Shown here: one piece after another, positions 6,687 through 13,571 of the stretch
Layout of the letters: each line of letters starts with the position of its first letter
Numbering within the stretch: the first letter of the stretch is position 1
Source: Candidatus Intestinimonas stercorigallinarum
Lineage (GTDB): Bacteria; Bacillota; Clostridia; Oscillospirales; Oscillospiraceae
Assembly (NCBI GenBank): GCA_019115345.1
Contig: DXDV01000135.1
Span: forward strand, 1 to 15,785
Direction of reading: 5' to 3'
DNA: 15,785 nucleotides
Program-made: the position numbers and the translations under genes
The notes under the pieces: model-generated
What the model was told of the DNA's origin: nothing
Seen by the model: the letters and a program-made list of their open reading frames with translations, nothing else
Databases searched by the model: none

Positions 6687-7329
6687 GTCGCCACCCCCCG
6701 CCGCAGCTGTTCGAAGCGCGCCCGGTCAAAGGCCGGGTTCTCCCCCGCCTGGTCCCCATCGGTGGGTGCGCCGCAGGCGGGGCAGCGGACCTCCATGGCC
6801 CGCTCCCGGCAGGTGGGACACAGCTGCTCCAGCCACTCCTCCTCGTCCAGCAGCAGGTGGACGGCGCACCAGAGGTAGTCGCTGTCGGTCATGGCTCTGG
6901 CCCGCGCCTCGGTAGGCAGCGCCCCAAAGGTCCGTAGCACACGCCACTGAAGGCGCGCGTCAGGGGTGTGCTCCAGGCTTTTTTTAGGCGGTCCACCGCC
7001 TTCCGGTCCCGTGGGGAGGGGTCTGCCTCCCGGGAAAATTCCGCCCACTGCCGGGCCAGACCGGCGATCTGGGCCGGGCTGAGCTGCCGGAGGACGGCCT
7101 CCCCGTCGGGAAAGAGGGGCTTCCCCCTCCGCTCCAGGGCCCTGGCCAGGAGGCAGGCGTTGGCGCACAAGGCGGCCTCCCGGCCCTCCCGCTCCATCGC
7201 TCCGGCCTCCCGCCGGGCCTCCAGGGTCTCCCAGGCGGTGAGGACCCGCAGCTCCAGGTCTCTCCGGCCCCGGACCGCCGTCCGCCGGGACCGGCAGCTG
7301 GGAAAGGCCCGCTTCAAACCCCGGCTCAA
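6683..7329 (-). CDS. Tail assembly chaperone, long form made by -1 frameshift (gpGT-like)
   Basis: The first 117 codons are shared with the short form (7329 to 6979). Ribosomes that slip back one base on the A AAA AAA site at 6985-6979 continue in the -1 frame (AGC CTG GAG ...) to the TGA at 6683-6685, giving about 215 residues. The added 98 residues contain MTDSDYLWCAVHLLLDEEEW, two cysteine pairs (CPTC and CPAC, 11 residues apart) that look like a zinc ribbon, and a C-terminal FDRARFEQLRRG. In many tailed phages such a G/GT pair sits between tube and tape measure genes and loads tube subunits on the tape measure. Alternatively, the second part may also start on its own from the ATG at 6892, which overlaps the short form's stop as ATGA. 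Confidence 0.72.
6889..7329 (-). CDS. Tail assembly chaperone, short form (gpG/XkdN-like)
   Basis: The zero-frame product is 146 residues, about the size of PBSX XkdN, and lies directly after the tube gene as expected of gpG-type chaperones. It is Arg/Ala/Glu-rich and helical, with DLELRVLTAWETLEARREAG and LSPAQIAGLARQWAEFSREA. The start chosen is the TTG at 7329, which overlaps the tube stop as TTGA and has GGAG eight bases upstream. No ATG lies nearby, so the start is less certain than the body. After the slippery site the zero frame continues for 29 codons to a TGA at 6889-6891. The basic N-terminus (RSRRTAVRGRR) is unusual and may reflect an imprecise start. Confidence 0.72.
   Translation of the reverse strand: MSRGLKRAFPSCRSRRTAVRGRRDLELRVLTAWETLEARREAGAMEREGREAALCANACLLARALERRGKPLFPDGEAVLRQLSPAQIAGLARQWAEFSREADPSPRDRKAVDRLKKAWSTPLTRAFSGVCYGPLGRCLPRRGPEP
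6936..6985 (-). promoter_or_regulatory. Programmed -1 ribosomal frameshift signal: slippery heptamer plus hairpin
   Basis: On the minus strand the zero-frame codons CTA AAA AAA GCC place a perfect A AAA AAA heptamer at 6985-6979. Six bases later comes a hairpin: outer stem AGCACAC (6972-6966) with GTGTGCT (6942-6936), and an inner stem CTGA (6963-6960) with TCAG (6950-6947). The open frame that continues downstream is exactly -1 relative to the upstream frame. Heptamer type, spacing and gene position all match known phage tail chaperone frameshift sites. Confidence 0.78.
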
Positions 7330-7715
7330 GCGGTGGTCTCCAGGCGCTTGGCGGCCACGATGGTCACCTTTTCCACCACCATGTCCCCCAGCGTGCCGGT
7401 CTCGCCGATGGCGCTCCACTGGCAGCCGGAGTAGATGACCCGCCGGTCGGGCTTGCAGATCACCAGGGAGAAGTCCTCCAGGGTGTGGAAATCGATGCCG
7501 TCCCGGATGGCCTCGTCGGTGGCGTAGAGCCGGGTGAGCTCTATCACATGATTCTGCTGGCCGGGGATGGTGGCCACGGGCTGATCCTCTCCGAAGGCCT
7601 CCACCGTCCGGCTGGTCTTGGTGGTCTTGGCGGTGTAGCTCTGGACCACGGCGATCTTCTTGCCGTCGGCCTCCAGGTAGATGTCACTGCTGGTGGGAAA
7701 ACCGGTCGTATTCAT
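7326..7715 (-). CDS. Tail tube protein (XkdM-like)
   Basis: The 129-residue product matches the small tube proteins of PBSX-type contractile tails, whose hexameric rings stack to form the inner tube. Characteristic stretches are GFPTSSDIYLEADGKKIAVV (5-24), SYTAKTTKTSRTVEAFGEDQ and the C-terminal TGTLGDMVVEKVTIVAAKR. The ATG at 7715 is preceded by GGAGGAAGCCT, a strong ribosome site, fitting a high-copy structural protein. It follows the sheath gene after a 25-base gap and overlaps the chaperone start at its stop. Confidence 0.92.
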   Translation of the reverse strand: MNTTGFPTSSDIYLEADGKKIAVVQSYTAKTTKTSRTVEAFGEDQPVATIPGQQNHVIELTRLYATDEAIRDGIDFHTLEDFSLVICKPDRRVIYSGCQWSAIGETGTLGDMVVEKVTIVAAKRLETTA

Positions 7716-7740
7716 AGGCTTCCTCCTCTCTCATGGCGGG

Positions 7741-8778
7741 TCAGACCGTGATGTGGGCGCTCAGCCAGATCTGGTTGAGGCCGTGGGCCACAGTGAAGGC
7801 GAACTCCACCAGGCAGACGGTGGGGTCCTCGGCCAGGGCGGAGACGGTGACGGCGTCGTAGCCGGTAATGATCTCCCGGCTGAGCTTGTTCTCCAGCTCC
7901 ACCACCACCTGATCCCTGATGGCGTTCCGGCTCTGCTCGGTGTTTTTGGCCCGGTTGAACCGGCTGCGCAGGCTGTTGCGCACGGTGGGGATCACGTCGT
8001 CCACGATGCGGATGGTGGTGAGCTCCCGCCAGGTGATGTCGTCGGCCTCGCCGGTCTTGGTCCGGGAGGTGACGGCCCGGACGATGGAGACCACGCCGGA
8101 CACGTTTTCCACGGCGGTGACGCCGCCCCGGACCAGCAGGTCGATCTCATTGTCGGTGTACCGGGCGGCGATGTCGGCCACCCCTTTGAGGACCGCGCCC
8201 CCCATGGGGACGGCGGGGTCGCTCTCTCCGGCGATGGCCCCCGCCACGGCGGCGGCCACCCGGGCCCCCTCTCCGGTCTGGGCGCTGGGGGCGGTGACCA
8301 CCGTCCGCTCGCTGTTGAGGGCCTGGGCCCTGGTGACCAGGGCGCTCACGTCCTCCCCCTTGCCGCCGGGGACCACGCAGATGCGCTCCTTCCGGGCCTG
8401 GGAGGCGGCGGCCACGCTGTCCCGCAGGGCCTGCTGCACGGTGAGCTCCTCGCTGTCGCACACCACGATGCTCACGTCCTCCTCCCCCTCCAGGGCGGCA
8501 AAGGAGGCGGCATAGTCCTCGGTGCCGGTCACCGCCACCGCCCGGACGGCGGAGGCGCCGTTGAGAAGGAGGAGCCGCGCCAGCTCCGTCAGGGCGGTAC
8601 CGGCGCCGAAGGCGCTCACCGCCTCCTCCTGGCGGCTGATGTGGACCACCGTCCCCATCTCCTCGCAGGCGCCCACGCCCACCAGGCCCACGATCTTGCC
8701 CGTGCCGCTGCCGCTGACGACGGCGGAGGCGTCGTAGGAGGAGTACACCCCCGGCCGCTCATGGTCGGTCATATTCAT
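7741..8778 (-). CDS. Contractile tail sheath protein (XkdK-like)
   Basis: This 345-residue protein has the layout of tail sheath subunits: RPGVYSSYDASAVVSGSGTG near the N-terminus, a central alpha/beta domain with SIVVCDSEELTVQQALRDSV and AQALNSERTVVTAPSA, and the conserved C-terminal region from TWRELTTIRIVDDVIPTVRN, ending in ELENKLSREIITGYDAVTVS and FAFTVAHGLNQIWL. Sheath rings surround the tube and contract to drive it through the envelope. It is shorter than the PBSX sheath, which suggests fewer inserted domains. The ATG at 8778 overlaps the preceding stop (ATGA) and has GGGAGAG upstream; upstream in-frame sequence to 8853 is a shadow of the preceding gene. It is the clearest evidence that the tail is contractile. 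Confidence 0.95.
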   Translation of the reverse strand: MNMTDHERPGVYSSYDASAVVSGSGTGKIVGLVGVGACEEMGTVVHISRQEEAVSAFGAGTALTELARLLLLNGASAVRAVAVTGTEDYAASFAALEGEEDVSIVVCDSEELTVQQALRDSVAAASQARKERICVVPGGKGEDVSALVTRAQALNSERTVVTAPSAQTGEGARVAAAVAGAIAGESDPAVPMGGAVLKGVADIAARYTDNEIDLLVRGGVTAVENVSGVVSIVRAVTSRTKTGEADDITWRELTTIRIVDDVIPTVRNSLRSRFNRAKNTEQSRNAIRDQVVVELENKLSREIITGYDAVTVSALAEDPTVCLVEFAFTVAHGLNQIWLSAHITV

Positions 8779-9284
8779 AAAACCTCTCCCTTCACCACAA
8801 AGTCTGTAAAGGCCCCGCCCTCCTCCGCCGAGGCGTAGAGGTAGGCCCTGCACCGGGCCTCCGCGGGGCAGCGGAGCACGTCCAGCTCCTGGTCGTAGGA
8901 AACCTCGCCCCGGGAGAGGGCGATGAGCCGGAGCCCGCCCCCCGTCCCGGTGTGGAGGGCCTGGGCCAGGGCATCGAAGCCCGTCTGACAGGCCCCGCCC
9001 CCTGCCTCGCCGGGGGCGTAGAGGTCCAGGCCAAAGACCACCTCCAGCCGCCGGCCGTAGCGCTCCCGCCAGACGCCGGCGTCCGCGTCCAGCTCCTCCC
9101 CCAGGTACTCCCAGAAGGCCCCGGGCTCGGCGGTACAGGAGCGGATGGACACCGCCGCCACCACGCCGGTGAGCCGCTGCCGGTCCCGGCCGGGCCAGGC
9201 CTCCACCGCCGCCACGCCGTGGGCCCGGAGGAGGTCCGCCATGCAGCTGCGCAGGGCGTCCAGCTCGGTCCGCTCACCGGCCAT
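8775..9284 (-). CDS. Probable tail terminator / neck protein (XkdJ position)
   Basis: A 169-residue protein between the head-tail stopper and the sheath, the place of the tail terminator that caps the tube and joins it to the neck. The N-terminus (LDALRSCMADLLRAHGVAAV) is helical, followed by alternating strands such as LTGVVAAVSIRSC and LEVVFGLDLYAPG, and a C-terminal GEVSYDQELDVLRCPAEAR, fitting the alpha/beta fold of terminators. The ATG at 9284 overlaps the upstream gene by 11 bases and has GGAGGG upstream. The identity is from position and general pattern rather than a strong motif. Confidence 0.7.
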   Translation of the reverse strand: MAGERTELDALRSCMADLLRAHGVAAVEAWPGRDRQRLTGVVAAVSIRSCTAEPGAFWEYLGEELDADAGVWRERYGRRLEVVFGLDLYAPGEAGGGACQTGFDALAQALHTGTGGGLRLIALSRGEVSYDQELDVLRCPAEARCRAYLYASAEEGGAFTDFVVKGEVL

Positions 9285-9627
9285 CCTGCTCACCCTCCTC
9301 CCGGTCCCGGACCCTGAGCACGGCCCACCAGTGGGAGAGGTTCTCTCCCACCCGGATGGGCTGCGCCGCCTGGACCTCATAGTCCACCCCCAGACTGGTC
9401 ACCTTGTCTCCCATGCTCAGGGGCAGGCCCGGCTCCCCCAGGTAGAGGAACCGGTCCTTCCGGGCCAGGCCCAGGGGGGTGGGCCGCCGCTGCTTCCAGT
9501 CCTCCCGGCGGTCCAGGATGGGCTGGAGGAAGGCCCGGCCGGCGGCGGTCTCCCCGGTGTCTCTCCGCTCCACGGCGACCGCCTGCCCATACCGGGCCAG
9601 CAGCCCCGTCAGCACCCCTGTCATCAT
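9274..9627 (-). CDS. Probable head-tail stopper/adaptor (XkdI/XkdH-type position)
   Basis: The 117-residue product begins MMTGVLTGLLARYGQAVAVE and contains RAFLQPILDRREDWKQRR, PLGLARKDRFLYLGEPGLPL, and a C-terminal PIRVGENLSHWWAVLRVRDR. The pattern of short strands is like small head-closure proteins that seal the portal after packaging. It starts at an ATG at 9627 overlapping the previous stop as ATGA, with a G-rich ribosome site. Recognised mainly by location between the connector and terminator genes; an HK97 gp10-like gene, often present here, is not seen. Confidence 0.65.
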   Translation of the reverse strand: MMTGVLTGLLARYGQAVAVERRDTGETAAGRAFLQPILDRREDWKQRRPTPLGLARKDRFLYLGEPGLPLSMGDKVTSLGVDYEVQAAQPIRVGENLSHWWAVLRVRDREEGEQDGR

Positions 9628-9980
9628 CCGCCCCGCACCCCCCGGAAGCACAGCCCGCTGTCCCGCAGCTGGGCGCTCAGCAGGCGGTAGGCCCTGCGGC
9701 GCAGGACCTCTTCCGCCTGACCCTCCCCGGTCTGGATGGAGAGGCTCCCCGCCGAAAAGCCGGTCACCCCGGCGGAAGCGTCCCCGGCTCTGAGGTCGGC
9801 CAGGGCCAGCCAGGCGGCGGCCAGCACCAGGGCGTCGCCGCAGTCCTGGACGGTCAGCCCCGGCCGGAGCTGTCCCTCCAGCTCCCGCCGGGCGTTCCCG
9901 CACAGTACCTCCAGCCGCTCCCGGTCGCTCTCGCTCACATTTCCCAGCACCATGGCCAGGGCAAGGATCTCCTGGTCCAC
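9624..9980 (-). CDS. Head-tail connector protein (gp6-like adaptor)
   Basis: This 118-residue helical protein follows the capsid gene, as head-tail connectors do. Its sequence (DQEILALAMVLGNVSESDRE, CGNARRELEGQLRPGLTVQD, CGDALVLAAAWLALADLRAG) resembles the gp6-like adaptors that bind the portal and continue the DNA channel. The start is a GTG at 9980 with GGAGGTG upstream in the 31-base gap after the capsid gene. Assignment is by helical pattern, size and position. Confidence 0.72.
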   Translation of the reverse strand: MDQEILALAMVLGNVSESDRERLEVLCGNARRELEGQLRPGLTVQDCGDALVLAAAWLALADLRAGDASAGVTGFSAGSLSIQTGEGQAEEVLRRRAYRLLSAQLRDSGLCFRGVRGG

Positions 9981-10011
9981 CGGCTCACCTCCTCTCCGCT
10001 CACCGCCGTGC

Positions 10012-11040
10012 TCAGACCTCCAGCACCTTGCCGGCGTCCTGGAAGAGCTTGGCGAAGCCGGCGATGGTGGTGATGGCGGCCCGCTCCAGCTGCCGGTCGA
10101 TGAGCTTGTCGTATTCCACGATGACGTCGGACCCCTGGACCATCTCCAGGGCGAAGCGGCTGTCCAGGCCGATGAGCTTGCCGGACTCCATGGCGGAGGT
10201 CCGCAGGAGCTTGGCGCCCATGGGGGTGGCGAGCTTGCCGGTGCCCTGGAAGTTGAGGCCGGTGAGGGGATTCTGGAACTCGGGCAGCTTGAGCATGCTC
10301 ACCATGACGTCGGTGGGCACCAGCAGGGTGTTCATCTCGTAGGGCTCGAACTGGGCCCAGAAGTCCACCAGGGCGTCGTAGTCCAGGGTGCCGGAGGTGC
10401 CGCCGATGTCGCCGGAGCCCACGGTGTAGACCTGGGCGGGGTTGCCGTTTCCGTCGCCGTTCACCAGCACATCGATGGCGTCCTCCAGGAGCATCCGGTT
10501 GATGTGGGCGCCGATCTGCCGCAGGGTGACGGAGAAGAGGTCCAGCTTCTGGTAGCGGATGGCCTCGTAGGAGGCCACCAGCATCCGCCCCCGCTTGTGG
10601 AGCTTGACCAGGTTCTCCTGGGTCTTGACGGTGGTGGCGGGGATGGCGGCGCCCTCCTCCACCCGGCGCAGCTCCTTCTCCGCCCCGGGGACGGAGGCGA
10701 TGGAGCGGTAGTCCAGGCCGTCGAAGCGGGTGACGGCGGCGGTGATCTCGGGGAGAAGGTTGGCCTCCTCCATGCCCTGCCGGACGGACCGGGCGATGTA
10801 CTCGGGGAAAAGGACGGCGGAGTCCGAGGTGCGGAAGAACTTCTCCACCACGTCGGAGCCGGTGCCCTTCACCTTGATGTCAAAGCGCTTGAGCTGCCGC
10901 TGGTAGGCGTCCAGGCCCTCCAGCGCGGTGCCCTTGTAGGCCTCGCTAGGGTCGCGGCTCTCCAGCACCTGGGTAAAGCTCTTCCCCGCCTCGTGATACA
11001 TCCCCTTCTCCAGCTTCAGCGTGTCGTAAACGTGCGCCAT
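10012..11040 (-). CDS. Major capsid protein, HK97 fold
   Basis: A 342-residue capsid subunit. Visible landmarks are an N-terminal arm with YDTLKLEKGMYHEAGKSFTQ, a segment FFRTSDSAVLFPEYIARSVR that resembles the start of the E-loop/P-domain in PBSX XkdG-like capsids, the spine-helix region LFSVTLRQIGAHINRMLLED, and the C-terminal A-domain with MNTLLVPTDVMVSMLKLPEF and GKLIGLDSRFALEMVQGSDV. The start chosen is the ATG at 11040, because AAAGGGAGG (11058-11050) is 9 bases upstream; the in-frame ATG at 11049 touches the ribosome site and is unlikely. No scaffold gene is present, so scaffolding may come from the C-terminal part of the protease. Confidence 0.92.
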   Translation of the reverse strand: MAHVYDTLKLEKGMYHEAGKSFTQVLESRDPSEAYKGTALEGLDAYQRQLKRFDIKVKGTGSDVVEKFFRTSDSAVLFPEYIARSVRQGMEEANLLPEITAAVTRFDGLDYRSIASVPGAEKELRRVEEGAAIPATTVKTQENLVKLHKRGRMLVASYEAIRYQKLDLFSVTLRQIGAHINRMLLEDAIDVLVNGDGNGNPAQVYTVGSGDIGGTSGTLDYDALVDFWAQFEPYEMNTLLVPTDVMVSMLKLPEFQNPLTGLNFQGTGKLATPMGAKLLRTSAMESGKLIGLDSRFALEMVQGSDVIVEYDKLIDRQLERAAITTIAGFAKLFQDAGKVLEV

Positions 11041-11062
11041 ATTCAGCATCCTCCCTTTCTTC

Positions 11063-11413
11063 TCAGAGCAGCACCACGGCGGTCTGGCCGGCGGTGTCGG
11101 TGCTGACCACCAGATACTCCCGGCCGCCGGAGGCGGCCTTTTTCACCCCGCCGGTGCCGTCGGCGGCCAGGGCCACCCAGCCGGGGGTGACGCCGGCGTC
11201 GCCGCAGGGCACCTGGGCAAAGCCGGACACCTGCACAGCGGCCACGCCGTCCCCGGTCACGTCCAGGGCCAGGCCGCAGAATTTGCCGTCGGCGGCGCAG
11301 CCGTCCACGATGTCGGCGGCGGAGATCCCCACCACCTGGCCCTTCTTGGCGCCTTCTCCGGCCAGGAAGGTGGCCACCACGCCGCCGATCTCCTCATAGG
11401 AAATCTGTTTCAT
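11063..11413 (-). CDS. Small capsid decoration-like protein
   Basis: The 116-residue product precedes the capsid gene, the common position for capsid decoration or stabilisation proteins. It is Gly/Ala/Val-rich with many short strands (KGQVVGISAADIV, FCGLALDVTGDGVAAVQVSG, TPGWVALAADGTGGVKKAAS, YLVVSTDTAGQTAVVLL), as in DUF2190-like trimeric decoration proteins. The start is the ATG at 11413, since GGAGGT (11426-11421) lies 7 bases before it; the in-frame ATG at 11428 overlaps that site and was rejected. Function is an inference from place and composition. Confidence 0.68.
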   Translation of the reverse strand: MKQISYEEIGGVVATFLAGEGAKKGQVVGISAADIVDGCAADGKFCGLALDVTGDGVAAVQVSGFAQVPCGDAGVTPGWVALAADGTGGVKKAASGGREYLVVSTDTAGQTAVVLL

Positions 11414-11447
11414 ACGCTCTACCTCCATATCAAAAAATGTGGGTCCC

Positions 11448-12386
11448 TCAGATCAGAAAGGCGCCGTCGCCGCCCCGCTCCTCCCTCCGGCCATCCCGGC
11501 CGGGGAGCTGGGGCTCCACGGGGAAGCGCAGGGCCACCCGCTCCCGGTAGGCCTTTTGCAGCGCCAGGAGCTCCGGCTCCTCCAGCGTCTCCAGCATCCG
11601 CCGGAGGACGGGGGCGTCCAGCCCGATACCGGCCAGACCGCCCAGCCGGGCCACTTCACTCCGCAGCCCCTCCAGGTACCGGCGGCCCAGCCCGGCCTCC
11701 CGCTCCAGGTCCTCCAGGGCCCGAATGTGCTCCGCCTGCCCCTCAAGGGCCTTCCGCAGGGCTCCGGCCGCTCTGGACTTCCGGAGGACACCGGCCTCCG
11801 GCTGGGCGGGGACGGCCACGAAGGACCACTCGTACACATCGGTGAGCCCGGTGAGCTCCCCCCAGCACAGCCTGCCGTCGTAGGTGTGTCCCTTCACGTG
11901 GCCGCACTCCCCGGCGGCCATGTTGGAGCCGCAGATGGAGCAGACGGTCCGCTCCACGGCGCAGCCCACCGAGACCTCCTTTTTGATGCCCCCCTCGATC
12001 TCGGCGATGAGGTCGGCGTTGCCCTGGGTCCGGAGCATGTAGGCCCAGCCCTTGAGGTAGCGGTAGGGGTCCCCCGCCCGGGTGAGGCGGCCGGGCTCGG
12101 CGACCACCTCCGCCCGGTAGATCCGGGCGGTCTGTCCCCGGGCGCTCCACTGGTGGTCGAAGATGCCGCTCTTCCCCACGAAGGCCCCGGCCAGGGCCTC
12201 CAGGGTCTCAGGGGGGAACCGCTCTCCGTCCCGGTCCACCTCGTTGTCGCACAGCCGCACGGTGAAGAGGTACACCTCCCCGGCGGTGAGCTTCTTCCGG
12301 CTGAACTGACTGATGAGGGCCAGCTCGGCCTCATCGGCGGTCAGCCCGGCGTCCACGCCGGCCGCTTTCTTTACCTCCAAATCCAT
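11448..12386 (-). CDS. Prohead protease with Cys/His insertion and scaffold-like C-terminus (XkdF-like)
   Basis: This 312-residue protein lies between portal and capsid and matches XkdF-like prohead proteases that trim capsid proteins during maturation. The protease core spans about 33-200, with VYLFTVRLCDNEVDRDGERF, candidate catalytic His78 in SGIFDHQW, candidate Ser139 in KKEVSVGC, and EWSFVAVPAQPEAGV closing the core. Between Ser139 and that end is a Cys/His cluster (C149, C152, C161, H163, C174) that could bind zinc. Residues about 210-290 are charged and helical, as expected of a scaffolding domain. The ATG at 12386 is only one base from the ribosome site AAGGAGG; the TTG two codons later would be better spaced, so the exact start is uncertain. 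Confidence 0.86.
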   Translation of the reverse strand: MDLEVKKAAGVDAGLTADEAELALISQFSRKKLTAGEVYLFTVRLCDNEVDRDGERFPPETLEALAGAFVGKSGIFDHQWSARGQTARIYRAEVVAEPGRLTRAGDPYRYLKGWAYMLRTQGNADLIAEIEGGIKKEVSVGCAVERTVCSICGSNMAAGECGHVKGHTYDGRLCWGELTGLTDVYEWSFVAVPAQPEAGVLRKSRAAGALRKALEGQAEHIRALEDLEREAGLGRRYLEGLRSEVARLGGLAGIGLDAPVLRRMLETLEEPELLALQKAYRERVALRFPVEPQLPGRDGRREERGGDGAFLI

Positions 12387-12392
12387 CCCTCC

Positions 12393-13544
12393 TTAATGTT
12401 CTCCTCCGCTCTGTCCGGCCAGGGCCCCGGCCTGGGCCCGGTAGAGGGCGGCTCTGGCCTCCTCCACCTGATCCTGGAGGTTGATGTCCTCCCACTCCAC
12501 CTCCACGCCGGAGCCGAAGCCGTGTACGGCCAGCCACAGCTGACAGATCCGCCGGACCACCGGCTCCAGGGAGCGGCGGATGGCGGTGACCTCGCTGGTC
12601 ATCATGTCGGCCTGCTGGGCGCTCATCCGCTCGGTGGAGGACCAGGAGAGCCCCAGCAGGAAGGGCGGGATGCCGGTCCTGGCCACCAGCTGCTCCAGGA
12701 TCTGCCGGACGGGCACCTCGCTGTCCAAGATCTGGTTGTCGGCGCCGATGACCTTGATGTCCACATCACCCACGGCCACGAAGTCCCGGACGCTTCCGTC
12801 CCGGCCGGCCTGCATGGCGGCCGACCACTCCCTGGCCAGCAGGTCGCACCGCTCCTGGGCCCTGGCCCCGTCCACCCCCTGCTCCGGCCGGTTGACCACG
12901 GCGAAGCGCAGGTTGCCCACCCGCTCCCAGTTCATGCCCACCGCCTGATAGATCTTGAGCAAAATCTCGGTCAGGAAGGGCATGGACCGGAGGAGGGAGA
13001 CGCCGTAGGGACAGTCGGCCTGGGGCTGGAAGGGGGTAAAGAGGAGCAGGTCGGGATAGGGCAGGGGCTGGACCTTTCCCCCGCTGTCCCGGGCACACAG
13101 CTGGAAATCCAGGGGGGAATCCCCTTCCCGGATCTCCAGGAGGGCGGGGTCACCGCACAGCAGGGCGACCACCTCCCGGCCCTCCCGGTCCAGCACCAGT
13201 TCCCCCACCGCCCGGCCGCAGGTGAGCATGGCGTCCAGGTAACAGTCCAGGAAGGACTGGAGCCCCTGCTGTCCCCTGCCGGTGTTCACCTCCCGGAGGA
13301 AGGCGTTGAGGCCGGGCTGGGCGGCGGCATCCCGACAGACCACCGTCAATCCCCCCACCAGCCGGATGAGCTTGGAGAGGGCGGCGTCCACGATGGGAAC
13401 GGCCTCCCGGACGGCCCGGTAGAGGGGGATCTGGGCGGTGTCCAGGGGGACATACCGGTCCAGCACCCCGAAGGGGTGGCGGCCCCCGTCCCGGAACTGG
13501 ACGGCGGCGGTGGCAATGGCGGGTCCTTTCTTTTCAAAGCGCAA
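12393..13544 (-). CDS. Portal protein (PBSX XkdE-like)
   Basis: The 383-residue product is a phage portal protein. Portals form a ring of twelve at one capsid vertex through which DNA passes. Landmarks are YVPLDTAQIPLYRAVREAVP near the N-terminus, VGGLTVVCRD, the family-typical YGVSLLRSMPFLTEILLKIY in the middle, ILEQLVARTGIPPFLLGLSW and the Gln/Met-rich helix ERMSAQQADMMTSEVTAIRR. The start chosen is the TTG at 13544, because AGGAGG at 13558-13553 lies 8 bases before it; an in-frame TTG at 13550 is only 2 bases from that site. The stop is 6 bases before the protease gene start. Smaller than many portals but complete in pattern. Confidence 0.92.
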   Translation of the reverse strand: MRFEKKGPAIATAAVQFRDGGRHPFGVLDRYVPLDTAQIPLYRAVREAVPIVDAALSKLIRLVGGLTVVCRDAAAQPGLNAFLREVNTGRGQQGLQSFLDCYLDAMLTCGRAVGELVLDREGREVVALLCGDPALLEIREGDSPLDFQLCARDSGGKVQPLPYPDLLLFTPFQPQADCPYGVSLLRSMPFLTEILLKIYQAVGMNWERVGNLRFAVVNRPEQGVDGARAQERCDLLAREWSAAMQAGRDGSVRDFVAVGDVDIKVIGADNQILDSEVPVRQILEQLVARTGIPPFLLGLSWSSTERMSAQQADMMTSEVTAIRRSLEPVVRRICQLWLAVHGFGSGVEVEWEDINLQDQVEEARAALYRAQAGALAGQSGGEH

Positions 13545-13552
13545 TGGCAAAA

Positions 13553-13558
13553 CCTCCT
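13553..13558 (-). promoter_or_regulatory. Ribosome binding site deciding the portal start
   Basis: AGGAGG on the minus strand is 8 bases before the TTG at 13544 and only 2 bases before the TTG at 13550. It supports the later start. Confidence 0.65.
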
Positions 13559-13571
13559 TTGTCGGTCGTTC

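Noticed and set aside
6683..7329. A sequencing error or inactivating frameshift in the chaperone gene.
   Set aside because: The shift falls exactly at an A AAA AAA heptamer in the right phase with a hairpin 6 bases downstream, in the gene where programmed -1 frameshifting is common. A homopolymer length error of the A7 run cannot be fully excluded without reads.
9736..11106. A 456-codon open frame on the plus strand opposite the capsid gene.
   Set aside because: Same GC-driven shadow effect; the capsid gene on the minus strand explains the region, and the antisense product is low-complexity.
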